Assembly (NCBI GenBank): GCA_964035575.1
Contig: OZ037840.1
Coordinates: 1,736,001 to 1,800,000 of the forward strand
Direction of reading: 5' to 3'
Length of the DNA stretch: 64,000 nucleotides
Source: Rhynchopus sp. YZ270_cl-10
Taxonomy: Eukaryota > Euglenozoa > Diplonemea > Diplonemida > Diplonemidae
The notes below the pieces were generated by a model, which saw only the letters and a program-made list of their open reading frames with translations, ran no database searches and was not told where the DNA came from. Each line of letters begins with the position of its first letter. Position 1 is the first letter of the stretch. Positions 45,622 to 55,534 of the stretch are shown one piece after another. A program made the translations under genes and the position numbers.

Positions 45622-45670
45622 TTGGTACAACCGGTCATGTCACGAGGGCGCTTTGTATTTCAACTCTACT
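45622..45670 (+). repeat. GGATGTAGG repeat family, 3' part
   Basis: TTGGTACAACCGGTCATGTC and CTTTGTATTTCAACTCTACT match the right half of the 16391-16500 copy. Confidence 0.45.
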
Positions 45671-45754
45671 AATTTACTGGCTTATTTTGTCAGTTTTTTT
45701 TTTGACAGAGGCTATTTTGCTCTTTTGATGCCTGCCGTTGTGCTTTTCTACAAG

Positions 45755-46030
45755 CTTCCTTCAACCCCTGTAAGGTCACTAGCCTGCAGGTATAGTACGG
45801 TACAATACGGAAGTCGATGTAAATTTTTGTTGAAAATGGGCCACCTATTAGTGCATATTTTCCCCAAAGTTTATGTGGTCAAAAAATTGTCCAATTGTCG
45901 AGATTGACCCCACCACTGCACGTGCGGATCCCAAAAACGCAAATGAGGGTAATTTGTTTCCTTGAAATGTGTTATTAGAATAATTTCAAGTTTTCAAGAA
46001 AACAACTGATCCTACAGGGGTGGAAGGAAG
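45755..46030. mobile_element. CCTTCCTTC MITE, copy 2 (276 bp)
   Basis: CTTCCTTCAACCCCTGTA at the left and TACAGGGGTGGAAGGAAG at the right. The interior block GTGGTCAAAAAATTGTCCAA is conserved with 35817-36150. Confidence 0.75.
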
Positions 46031-46055
46031 GTGTGTGGAAAACTAACAACCTTTT

Positions 46056-46120
46056 GTGCTTTCATCCAGCTGGCATCGTACGTGGGTCAGTTGGAGGTGC
46101 CAGCATCAACAAACTTTACT
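46056..46120 (+). repeat. GCTTTCATC dispersed repeat
   Basis: GTGCTTTCATCCAGCTGGCA, GTGGGTCAGTTGGAGGTGCC and AGCATCAACAAACTTTAC. Confidence 0.6.
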
Positions 46121-46348
46121 TTTTATTCTATAGCAATTCCTTGTTTCTTTCTTGAAAGCAATCAAGGTCCACGTGTTGTCGTCAGACGTATTTTGATAGT
46201 CTTTTGTTCATTGTCTGAAAATGGTGGGGCCACTGCACAAGCTGTGACCCCAGCACACATATCTCTATGTCATGACGTGGACCTGATGCTTTCGAAAGGC
46301 GGGGAAAGAAAAGAATCCGTGTAGTGTAACCAAAAAAAAACAACTCAG

Positions 46349-46787
46349 GTGGTGCCGGGGGGTATGCATTTCACAAATTTTCACAAAATGTGACAAGTTT
46401 TCACAACACGAAAACCGCTATAAAATTGTGAAGGCTGGTGAAAAATGGTGAAAAATGGTGAAAAGTTGTGAAAAGTTGTGAATTGATTTTTTTTTTTTGG
46501 GGGGGTTTTTTTTTGGGTTGGGTGGTGACCCACCCATTGAGGGGTATGCTGGGATTCACAAGATAGAACGTGATGTGGTGTACCTGTGTACTGTGCACTG
46601 TGCGGAAATGACGAGAACTTGTCCATTTCGGCAAATTGACCCCACCACTGGCCGGACGGATTCCGGAAATGCAAATGCCGGCATTTAAAAGCTTCACCAA
46701 CGAAGAAAAAAAGGGTGGTGAAAAGTTGTGAAAAGTTGTGAATTGAATTAAAAATTTGTGAAATGCATACCCCCCGGGAAGCACCAT
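46349..46787. mobile_element. Foldback-type element with GGTGAAAAGTTGTGAA arrays (~440 bp)
   Basis: Ends share GGGGGGTATGCATTTCACAA and its complement (with GGTGGTGCC / GAAGCACCATC tips). Arrays of GGTGAAAAATGGTGAAAA lie at 46437-46482 and 46714-46740. The middle carries a fragment (46611-46680) of the CCTTCCTTC MITE interior. Confidence 0.6.
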
Positions 46788-47124
46788 CAGTTACGTTTTC
46801 ACAGAAGAGCAATCTTAGGCCTTTTGTAGCTCTCCCCCAGGGGTCAAGGATACTTCAGGTGTTGAACCTGGCATAGGGTCTGCTTTGAGCCCCTCCTATG
46901 TTTCTTGAAAAAATTTTTAGGATGTCTGTGCAGCGAGGCATGTGACATCTCTTATCATATGTTTTGTTAGTTTTTTTCTAGACCAGTTTACTGTGTAACA
47001 GTAATTTGTTTTATTGTCATTTTTTTAATTTTTTTTTAAAAAAGGCGTCGTGACTTCACGACGTACCAACCCGCCCCCCATTGAGGGTTTTTTATTTCAT
47101 TTTTCCTGCACGACGGTGGTAGAG

Positions 47125-47152
47125 AGATATGTGCGAGAGAAGCATATTCACC
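47125..47152 (+). repeat. ACGAG stem-loop family member
   Basis: Stem ATGTGC/GCATAT (one G-T pair) with loop GAGAGAA, followed by TCACC. The stem differs from the 651 copy at several paired positions. Confidence 0.45.
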
Positions 47153-47318
47153 ACCTCACAACTTTTCTTTTTTTTTTTTGTTCTCCGTTCTCTTACTGTA
47201 CGGACCACCCACGTCCCACCTCTTTGCATGACCTCGACTGAGATGCGTTTTAGCATTTCAACCACTCTTTTGTTTCGCCCAATCATCATAGCTTTAAAGG
47301 AGAAATACTACCGTTAAT

Positions 47319-47373
47319 GGTCTGGCTGAAGGGGAGTGATTCGCACTTTTTCCGCCCCCCTTTCAGCCACACC
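47319..47373. mobile_element. GGTGTGG micro-element (55 bp)
   Basis: GGTCTGGCTGAA...TTCAGCCACACC, third copy of the family. Confidence 0.6.
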
Positions 47374-47559
47374 AGTTAAAAACACGTAAAAAATGTTGGA
47401 ATGCTTAAAAAATGCCCCACCGTTTCAACATTATTACGTTAACGGTAACCAAGGCACGGTGCCACATTCGCCCTGCAATAGTACATGATTAAATCAAAAT
47501 CATCTACAGGTGATCGAGGCATAGCTACGAAAAAGCTGCTCTTACACTGGGCTTTTTTT

Positions 47560-47786
47560 TTTACCTCTCGACGTTAATTCGTCTATCTTCTACTCGGACT
47601 TTTTGCTCTATTTTTCCTCCTGTGACCTCAGAAACGTTATTCTGAGTTCAAAGGAGCAAAAATCGAGCAAAAAGTCGGAATGGAAGTTATCTAATGTGCA
47701 AAAAATTCAAAAGGTTACCTTTTAGGTGGGGTTTATGGACTGACCCATATTTTGCGATCGTTTTTGGGTACGATCGTAAAATATGG
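47560..47786 (+). repeat. Diverged end of the long-TIR element plus hairpin
   Basis: CGGACTTTTTGCTC..., GAGCAAAAAGTCGG, AAAAGGTTACCTTTTAGG and GGTTTATGGACTGACCC parallel the right terminal repeat at 55316-55533. It also folds on itself. A further hairpin (CATATTTTGCGATCGT with its complement, one mismatch) is at 47747-47786. Confidence 0.5.
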
Positions 47787-48425
47787 TACTACGATCATAC
47801 CGTGTTTCCCCCCTTTTTTCGGTTATTATTTTCCTTCAAGACCCCTCATCACCCCATCACTCCCATCCCATACGCTTCAGTGTGGAGAGAAGATGCAGCC
47901 CGTTACGACTCCCTTCCCCTTTTTTTAAAAAACTGTTTTTTTTTCCGGGTATATCGGAAACGGTAGAAAGTGTCCTTTAAGTCTAATAAGACCTCAGGCT
48001 TCTTCACAAGGCAATGGTGCCTTTGTGAAAGCCCACAAGACCACTTTCCCTATGATATAAACCCTTTTTGTCTTTTTGTCTTGTTTGGGGGTCAGATACA
48101 TAGGTCAAGAGTCAATAGCAGGCTAGTGGCCAGTGTAAAAAAAAAGTATACAGCGGTCAAAGAAATGGTACGTCTACGAGAAGGCGCCCATACACAGATT
48201 ATTATTTTGTTCCCCTCGAGGAACCCGGAAGATCGCGCAACCCCTGCCTCGCACCCAATAAAAGCAAAAAGCGAAAGGAAGTAAATATGGGCAATCAAAA
48301 AATAATGTAACCTCCCCCTGTTTGACGAAATGCAATTCCGCAAACCCGCAAGACCTGCAAGAAGTACGCAAAATGGGCCAATATTTTCCCACACATTTCC
48401 CCTCTTCCAGGACTCAGCGATCAAT

Positions 48426-51400
48426 ATGTTACTAACAGCTAGCTTGCTAACTGTGGTGTCCACAGCACTCACGTGCACGGAACACTCCCCATCCTCCTGT
48501 GCCGAGGTGCAAGGCTGCATCTGGGACGATGCTCTCTCGCTCTGTGTCGACACAGCTTCACTCACAAATCAGAATGCCAGTTGTGCCTCCATCACAACGA
48601 GTGTCAATTGTAGTGCCGAAGGCTGTCACTGGACAGACCACGGCTGTGTCGTTGACAACACCACATGCGCGTTCTTGAACTTCACCGACTGCATTCTTGA
48701 CAGCAACTGCACATGGGACAACTCCACCGACACTTGCTTTGATGGAAACATGACCTGTGGAGACATCATGAACGCCACCACCTGTGTTGACGCGAACTGC
48801 ACATGGACAGGACAGGACTGCGTTGATGCAAATGCGACGTGTAACTCCTTCAACTACGTCGACTGCGTGACCGACAGCAACTGCACTTGGGACTACAACA
48901 TTAACGAGTGTTTCGATGCCAACCAGACGTGCGGTGAAATCACAAACCCCTGGTTCTGCTTTGATTCTGGATGCACTTGGATCGGAAACCACTGTGCTGA
49001 CGGAAACACATCTTGTCCTGACAGGGATATGTGGAGCTGTGCACGTGACCATAACTGCTCTTGGAACAGCTACACGAACACCTGCTTCGATGCGAACACG
49101 ACGTGTCCGAGCTACATCAAGACGTGGACGTGTGCCGCTCAGCCCAACTGCACATGGACCAACGACGGTTGTGTCGTTGACAACACCACATGCGCTTTCT
49201 TGAACTTCACCGACTGCATTCTTGACAGCAACTGCACATGGGACAACTCCACCGATACTTGCTTTGACGGAAACATGACCTGTGGAGACATCATGAACGC
49301 CACCACCTGTGTTGACGCGAACTGCACATGGACAGGACAGGACTGTGTTGATGCAAATGCGACGTGTAACTCCTTCAACTTCGTCGACTGCGTGACCGGC
49401 AGCAACTGCACTTGGGACTACAACATTAACGAGTGTTTCGATGCCAACCAGACGTGCGGTGAAATCACAAACCCCTGGTTCTGCTTTGATTCTGGATGCA
49501 CTTGGATCGGAAACCACTGTGCTGACGGAAACACATCTTGTCCTGACAGGGATCTGTGGAGCTGTGCACGTGACCACAACTGCTCTTGGAACAGCTACAC
49601 GAACACCTGCTTCGATGCGAACACGACGTGTCCGAGCTACGTGAAGACGTGGACGTGTGCCGCTCAGCCCAACTGCACATGGACCAACGACGGTTGTGTC
49701 GTTGACAACACCACATGCGCATTCTTGAACTTCACCGACTGCATTCTTGACAGCAACTGCACATGGGACAACTCCACCGATACTTGCTTTGACGGAAACA
49801 TGACCTGTGGAGACATCATGAACGCCACCACCTGTGTTGACGCGAACTGCACATGGACAGGACAAGACTGTGTTGATGCAAATGCGACATGCAACTCCTT
49901 CAACTTCGTCGACTGCGTGACCGACGGCAACTGCACTTGGGACTACAACATTAATGAGTGCTTTGAAGCCAACCAGACGTGCGGTGAAATCACAAGCCCC
50001 TGGTTCTGCTTTGATTCTGGATGCACTTGGATCGGAAACCACTGTGCTGACGGGAACACATCTTGTCCTGACAGGGATATGTGGAGCTGTGCACGTGACC
50101 ACAGCTGCTCTTGGAACAGCTACACGAACACCTGCTTCGATGCGAACACGACGTGTCCGAGCTACATCAAGACGTGGACGTGTGCCGCTCAGCCAGACTG
50201 CACATGGACCAACGACGGCTGTGTCGTTGACAACACCACATGCGCATTCTTGAACTTCACCGACTGCATTCTTGACAGCAACTGCACATGGGACAACTCC
50301 ACCGATACCTGCTTTGACGGAAACATGACCTGTGGAGACATCGTGAACGCCACCACCTGTGTTGACGCGAACTGCACATGGACAGGACAGGACTGTGTTG
50401 ATGCAAATGCGACGTGCAACTCCTTCAACTACGTCGACTGCGTGTCCGACACCAACTGCACTTGGGACTACAACATTAATGAGTGCTTTGAAGCCAACCA
50501 GACGTGCGAGGACATCACAAACTTCATGTTCTGCGTTGATTCTGGATGCACATGGATCGGAAACCACTGTGCTGACGGAAACACATCTTGTCCTGAGAGG
50601 GATCTGTGGAGCTGTGCACGTGACACGAACTGCACTTGGGACAGGTACACAAACACTTGTTTGGATGTGAACACGACGTGTCCGAGCTACGTGAAGACGT
50701 GGACATGTGCCGCTCAGCCAAACTGCACATGGTCAGACCACGGCTGTGTCGTTGACAACACCACATGCGCGTTCTTGAACTTCACCGACTGCATTCTTGA
50801 CAGCAACTGCACATGGGACAACTCCACCGACACTTGCTTTGACGGAAACATGACCTGTGGAGACATCATGAACGCCACCACCTGTGTTGACGCGAACTGC
50901 ACATGGACAGGACAGGACTGTGTTGATGCAAATGCGACATGCAACTCCTTCAACTTCGTCGACTGCGTGACCGACAGCAACTGCACTTGGTACTACAACA
51001 TTAATGAGTGCTTTGAAGCCGACCAGACGTGCGGTGAAATCACAAACCCCTGGTTCTGCTTTGATTCTGGATGCACTTGGATCGGAAACCACTGTGCTGA
51101 CGGGAACACATCTTGTCCTGAGAGGGATGGGTGGAGCTGTGCACGTGACCACAACTGCTCTTGGAACAGCTACACGAACACCTGCTTCGATGCGAACACG
51201 ACGTGTCCGAGCTACATCAAGACGTGGACGTGTGCCGCTCAGCCAAACTGCACATGGTCAGACCACGGCTGTGTGGTTGACAACACCACATGTGCGTTCT
51301 TGAACTTCACCGACTGCATTCTTGACAGCAACTGCACATGGGACAACTCCACCGACACCTGCTTCGACGGAAACATGACCTGTGGAGACATCATGAACGC

Positions 51401-51839
51401 CACCACCTGTGTTGACGCGAACTGCACATGGACAGGACAGGACTGCGTTGATGCAAGTATGCCTTGTGCTGATTTTGATGGTGCGAGCATTTGTGGAGGT
51501 AACTCAAACTGTGTGTGGTCAGGGACGTACTGTGCCTCCCGGAACCCCTGCACTCTGCACAGCGGAGTGGACGAGTGTACAGACCACGGGTGTTCTTGGT
51601 CCGCTGGTGAGTGCAAGCAGTCTAACGGCCTGCCTGTGTGGGTACTGCCTCTCAGTATTGCTGGTGGTGTGGCGCTGTTGGTAGTGGCGGCTGCGCTGGT
51701 GGTGATGAAGTACCGTCCTAGCGGGAATTCCTTTTCTTCACATGCTAAGTTGGATGATGTGGAGCACCTGAGAGAGCTCAGTGTGAACGATGTGTGTGAC
51801 AGCGAGAACGTGGTGTGTTATGAAGTAGCTGCATCGTAA
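48426..51839 (+). CDS. Cys/Asn-rich modular type I membrane protein, family member 2
   Basis: ATG 48426 is chosen because it starts a signal peptide (MLLTASLLTVVSTALTC) nearly identical to those of the other two members; an in-frame ATG at 48330 would bury it. 1137 residues. The first ~130 bp of mature coding are almost identical to the paralogues. The ectodomain follows the same ~29-residue C-x8-C-x4-C-x-W scheme, here in super-units of ~175 residues (525 bp) repeated about six times with slight variation (motifs NFTDCILDSNCTWDNSTDTC, NCTWTGQDC, GCTWIGNHC). Sequons are extremely dense. One membrane helix (LPVWVLPLSIAGGVALLVVA) precedes a tail ending around VCDSENVVCYE. CCTCTTCCAG 14 bp before the ATG may be a cis- or trans-splice acceptor in the leader. 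Confidence 0.88.
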   Translation: MLLTASLLTVVSTALTCTEHSPSSCAEVQGCIWDDALSLCVDTASLTNQNASCASITTSVNCSAEGCHWTDHGCVVDNTTCAFLNFTDCILDSNCTWDNSTDTCFDGNMTCGDIMNATTCVDANCTWTGQDCVDANATCNSFNYVDCVTDSNCTWDYNINECFDANQTCGEITNPWFCFDSGCTWIGNHCADGNTSCPDRDMWSCARDHNCSWNSYTNTCFDANTTCPSYIKTWTCAAQPNCTWTNDGCVVDNTTCAFLNFTDCILDSNCTWDNSTDTCFDGNMTCGDIMNATTCVDANCTWTGQDCVDANATCNSFNFVDCVTGSNCTWDYNINECFDANQTCGEITNPWFCFDSGCTWIGNHCADGNTSCPDRDLWSCARDHNCSWNSYTNTCFDANTTCPSYVKTWTCAAQPNCTWTNDGCVVDNTTCAFLNFTDCILDSNCTWDNSTDTCFDGNMTCGDIMNATTCVDANCTWTGQDCVDANATCNSFNFVDCVTDGNCTWDYNINECFEANQTCGEITSPWFCFDSGCTWIGNHCADGNTSCPDRDMWSCARDHSCSWNSYTNTCFDANTTCPSYIKTWTCAAQPDCTWTNDGCVVDNTTCAFLNFTDCILDSNCTWDNSTDTCFDGNMTCGDIVNATTCVDANCTWTGQDCVDANATCNSFNYVDCVSDTNCTWDYNINECFEANQTCEDITNFMFCVDSGCTWIGNHCADGNTSCPERDLWSCARDTNCTWDRYTNTCLDVNTTCPSYVKTWTCAAQPNCTWSDHGCVVDNTTCAFLNFTDCILDSNCTWDNSTDTCFDGNMTCGDIMNATTCVDANCTWTGQDCVDANATCNSFNFVDCVTDSNCTWYYNINECFEADQTCGEITNPWFCFDSGCTWIGNHCADGNTSCPERDGWSCARDHNCSWNSYTNTCFDANTTCPSYIKTWTCAAQPNCTWSDHGCVVDNTTCAFLNFTDCILDSNCTWDNSTDTCFDGNMTCGDIMNATTCVDANCTWTGQDCVDASMPCADFDGASICGGNSNCVWSGTYCASRNPCTLHSGVDECTDHGCSWSAGECKQSNGLPVWVLPLSIAGGVALLVVAAALVVMKYRPSGNSFSSHAKLDDVEHLRELSVNDVCDSENVVCYEVAAS

Positions 51840-52345
51840 GTAGGGTGTTACTCAGCCACAGAAACAGCTTGTGTCTGTTTGTTTACGTGTCTTGTATGTG
51901 TACCCTTTTATGTTGATCGATGGAACACTTGAAATATCATTTTTGAAGAAAATCGTCTTCAACAAATCATCCCCACTATTCCCTGTAGCCACATAGACAT
52001 CAATGGTAACTTTTTGTTTGTGGGGTCATTTGTCTCTGTCTGCCTCAATTTTCTGCACAGTTCCTTTTGAGAATTTGTGGAAAATATTTTGTTATTCCCC
52101 CTCTTTTTTATTGTATGGTTGTGTCTGTGAAACTTGTTTTTGGGGGTTCCCTAAAATATTGTAATGTCTATTTTTTCGTGTGCACAGGCATGTTAATGAT
52201 TCAGTTGTCATCTTTCTTTGCTTTCACACCGCGAACTGCAGTGCATGTTTTCTAATTAAAAACAGAGCACGTTTTGTGATCATTTTTATAGACAGTAGTA
52301 CGGAGCGTTTTACCCCTCTCAGGTTTCTTGTCTGCTGCACTCTAT
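51840..52345. other. Spacer downstream of Cys-rich gene 2
   Basis: AT-rich. A GTGCACAGGCATG fragment at 52179 is weakly like the stem-loop family. Nothing else is supported. Confidence 0.4.
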
Positions 52346-53614
52346 ACATACTAGGACCGCCCGAAATATATTTCGGGCGAATTCGGGAGAATTTTTCGGG
52401 CGCGGGTCCCGAGCACCCGAAATGTGCCCGAAATATATTTCGGGCGTTTTAAAGGGAATTTATACGCATTTCGGGCGAATTCGGGCGCATTTAGGGCGAA
52501 TTCGGGCACATTTCGGGCGAATTTGGGCGATTTCCGGCAGATTCGGGCGAATTCGGGCGCACAACCAGTGCATTGGAGTATCTTATGTGTGCTGGGAAGC
52601 ATGCCACCAGTGTAAAAATCTTACGCTTTATTTGAAAGATTGCCACAAAATTTGTTCACAGAAAAAAAAATCGAGCAAAATTCCTAGTAGAACCCAACTT
52701 ATATGAGTGCAGCTCTGTTAGCAGCCACGTATAAAACCGATTTCCCTAACAATTTACACGAAAATACCACTAAAAACGTAAAAAAAACGTAAAAATGCCA
52801 TTTTTTCACGTTTTTGGGCATCTCCTGAGCAACTACAGTAGGGGAGCCTATACCGGTAATTTTGGCTCCTTTTGATTTTAAATTGAAATTTCTAAGTCTT
52901 TTTTGACCTACGACCCCGGCAATGCATTTTTTGGGACTCTGTGGACTCAAATGAGCAAAAATTTAAACAAAATGCTGCCCGTTGGCACATTTAAACGCAC
53001 ATTTTGTTGAAAATTGTCATTTTACACTGGATTTGCCTTTGCCATTTTCAGTTTTTTTGCAGATTTTTTTCAAAAAAAAAATTGAAAAAAAAAGGCTCAA
53101 AAGTGCCTGAAACCCGGCGGAAAGTGATTTTTGGTGAGGAAAATAGGGTAGTTTCACCTATTTTTGCCTAACTACAGCCCGAAACACCCCCAGAATGGGT
53201 CAGAACCACCCTGTGACCCAAAAATTCACAAAAAATCACCCTGAAATACGAAAAAATAGTGAAAACCCGGTTCATAGTGTGTTTTGGGTGGGAATAAGCA
53301 AAGGATAGTCAGAAAACCCGTGATTTGGTGGTGATTCTCACGGGCCCCCAAAGTGCATTCAGGTGTCCAAAAGTTTTCAATTCTTGCTTATTTTGACAGA
53401 TTTGACATCAAATCTTTCCAAATATAAAAAGTTATTCACGAAAAATGAGTGGAACCCTACCTAGTCGATTTTCACTTAAGGAAAAAGCGCCCGAAATCGC
53501 CCGAAATCTGCATTTCGGGCGAATTCGGGCGCACAAAAACGCCCGAAATCCGCCCCTAATTCGCCCGAAATCGCCCGAAGTGCCCGAAATATATTTCGGG
53601 CGGTCCAAGTATGT
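52346..53614. mobile_element. Foldback-type element with TTCGGGCGAA arrays (1269 bp)
   Basis: ~33-bp ends (ACATACTAGGACCGCCCGAA and complement with one mismatch) containing the palindrome CCCGAAATATATTTCGGG. CGGGCGAATTCGGGCGCA-type motifs fill 52370-52565 and, inverted, 53485-53605. A possible 4-bp target duplication CTAT flanks it (52342-52345 and 53615-53618). The interior is AT-rich with no coding signal. Confidence 0.7.
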
Positions 53615-54259
53615 CTATGACACCCCATGACAAATAATATTTTTTCACATAAAGTGAGACAACAAACACCCGGGTAAAAAGTAAGTGTTTTGGGATTTCA
53701 AAGATCTATTAGACTAAGACGGTTTTTTGCCCCCTCCGATAATTGTTGTTTTACTGTATTTGCGACGCTATTTTTATGTCTTGCCTCCACACAGAGACGT
53801 GCATTCATGTATTGCATGAGCTCGACCGAGCTGCGTTTGAAGTGCGCCCCCTGGTATACGCAGATGGGGTGTCTTTTCTCCCCTGAATTTTGTCTCGAAA
53901 ATGGTTTTCTCCTCTTTCTCGCTGTCTTCCTTGGGGCCATTTTTTGAGACAAGGTCGTTGACGCTTGTTTCAAGAATATTTTTTCTTTTCACTTGAAAGT
54001 TTGTTGGGGGGCCAGATGGCCACGTTGCAGATGATTGTTGTGGATCACAGTATTCTTTTGACGGACACAATGTGTTCAAATTTTCTTTTTTCGAAACTAT
54101 TTTGAGATCGTTTCTTTTTTGACACAAAGGGGATAAAAACAATTATTCCCCGTTTTTTTCTCTCTTTTTCCCCCCCATTTTATTTTTTTTATCCCCCCTT
54201 TACTGGGGGGGAGGCGAATACAAGACCCCTTTATTTTTGGCCGTTTTCATAAAATGGGT
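53615..54259. other. Spacer
   Basis: No gene. 53813-53840 (TTGCATGAGCTCGACCGAGC) resembles 17706 and 47223, a third short dispersed motif. C- and T-runs occur at 54160-54220. Confidence 0.4.
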
Positions 54260-55534
54260 CAGTCCATAAACCACCCCCCCCAAAAGGTAACCTGGGGTCC
54301 TTAATTTTATTTCATCTGGGTTCTACTGGGACTTTCTCCCCGATTTTTTTTTTAATGAACTCAGAGTTAAGTTTCTGGGTTCAATAAAAAAAACGACGAG
54401 CAAAAAGTCCAATTGGAAATATGATGGATACCCCCCGAGAGCAAAATAAACCAACGGTAAAAATTGGTACCCTTGGTTTCCTATCACTATTTATTTTGAA
54501 TGTGTGTTTTCGGGTTTAAATAGCTGTTTAGTGGGGTTCTACTCCACTAAATAAATCGAGCAAAAATATGGTGAACTCAGAGGAGGGGGTCATTCGGTTC
54601 GAAAAACGCTATTTCGGGCAATTAGAGCAAAAACAACGCCCTCAAATACAAGAATCAGTTTTGGAAAATCCCACTTTTTGGCTGAGTGGGTAAAGTAACC
54701 AGACCAGGTTGTGAAAAATAGCTGTTGGTTTTTTTTTGTTTGGGAAGATCGAGCGCGAAAACGTCCAAATACGTCATTTTTTTTGGAAAAAAATTACCCA
54801 GCAATTTTTCTAAAGACAAGGTCCCCGACCCCCATTTTCACAAAAAAATTGGCCTATTTCTACAGCCATATTTGTACGGCAAATCTCTAACACTATTTAT
54901 TTTGAATGTGTGTTTTCGGGTTTAAATAGCTGTTTAGTGGGGTTCTACTCCACTAAATACACCCACACACTCATCCAGGTTACTGCAGAAATACAGTTGG
55001 ACCGCGCGTCCCCCACGGGTGGTGTTCTTCCTGTGAAGGATGAGGGATATTCCTCTCGCTTTCCATAAAGCTTTGAACCACACGTCTTCCCGGAAACCCC
55101 TACGGTAACAACTGCGTGCCTTCGCGTAGGCAAGAACCTCCTTGCGAGTCTTCTCCCCTGAGAACTGCGTTTCCCCCAGAGCCCTAGCAAAGTCCAGTGC
55201 CCCTTGCACGGTTTTACTCACTTTTGCCATTTTTGTATTTGTTTTCATCCTGTTGTCAAGTAAGTTGTGTGGGAAATTATGGGAAAATGTAGGTTTCCTA
55301 TAGGAACCTATAGGAAACCAAGGGTACCAATTTTTACCGTTGGTTTATTTTGCTCTCGGGGGGTATCCATCATATTTCCAATTGGACTTTTTGCTCGTCG
55401 TTTTTTTTATTGAACCCAGAAACTTAACTCTGAGTTCATTAAAAAAAAAATCGGGGAGAAAGTCCCAGTAGAACCCAGATGAAATAAAAATAAGGACCCC
55501 AGGTTACCTTTTGGGGGGGGTGGTTTATGGACCG
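54260..55534. mobile_element. Element with ~222-bp terminal inverted repeats (1275 bp)
   Basis: Left 54262-54483 and right 55311-55533 are inverted, nearly identical copies starting GTCCATAAACCACCCCC. Inside, a ~68-bp block (CACTATTTATTTTGAATGTG onward) is directly repeated at 54486 and 54891, 405 bp apart. The first is followed by the 45-bp core shared with the 406-bp intron repeats at 2.5-3.7 kb. A short minus-strand reading frame lies at 54934-55248. Long arms and little coding content suggest a non-autonomous DNA transposon. Confidence 0.75.
54934..55248 (-). CDS. Hypothetical short ORF carried by the long-TIR element
   Basis: 104 residues from an ATG at 55248. It is basic and soluble (MAKVSKTVQGALDFARALGE; CYRRGFREDVWFKALWKARG) with GC-rich third positions, in contrast to the AT-rich arms. 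It ends shortly after entering the CACTAAACAGC repeat. No family is recognised; it could be a truncated transposase exon or a captured host fragment. Confidence 0.4.
   Translation of the reverse strand: MKTNTKMAKVSKTVQGALDFARALGETQFSGEKTRKEVLAYAKARSCYRRGFREDVWFKALWKARGISLILHRKNTTRGGRAVQLYFCSNLDECVGVFSGVEPH

Larger units (their letters stand above)
45560..48425. other. Spacer between Cys-rich genes 1 and 2
   Basis: No gene. It holds a partial GGATGTAGG repeat (45622), a CCTTCCTTC MITE (45755), a GCTTTCATC repeat (46056), a GGTGAAAAGTTGTGAA foldback element (46349), an ACGAG stem-loop, a GGTGTGG micro-element and a relative of the long-TIR element end (~47560-47745). Confidence 0.5.

Noticed and set aside
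48330-48425. Upstream in-frame ATG for Cys-rich gene 2
   Set aside because: It would add 32 charged residues before a signal peptide that is conserved at the N-terminus in the other two members, and it crosses a likely splice acceptor.
48558-50567. 669-codon minus-strand open frame across Cys-rich gene 2 (and similar ones over genes 1 and 3)
   Set aside because: Repeated shadow of the coding repeats. It has no signal of its own and repeats with the same 525-bp period.
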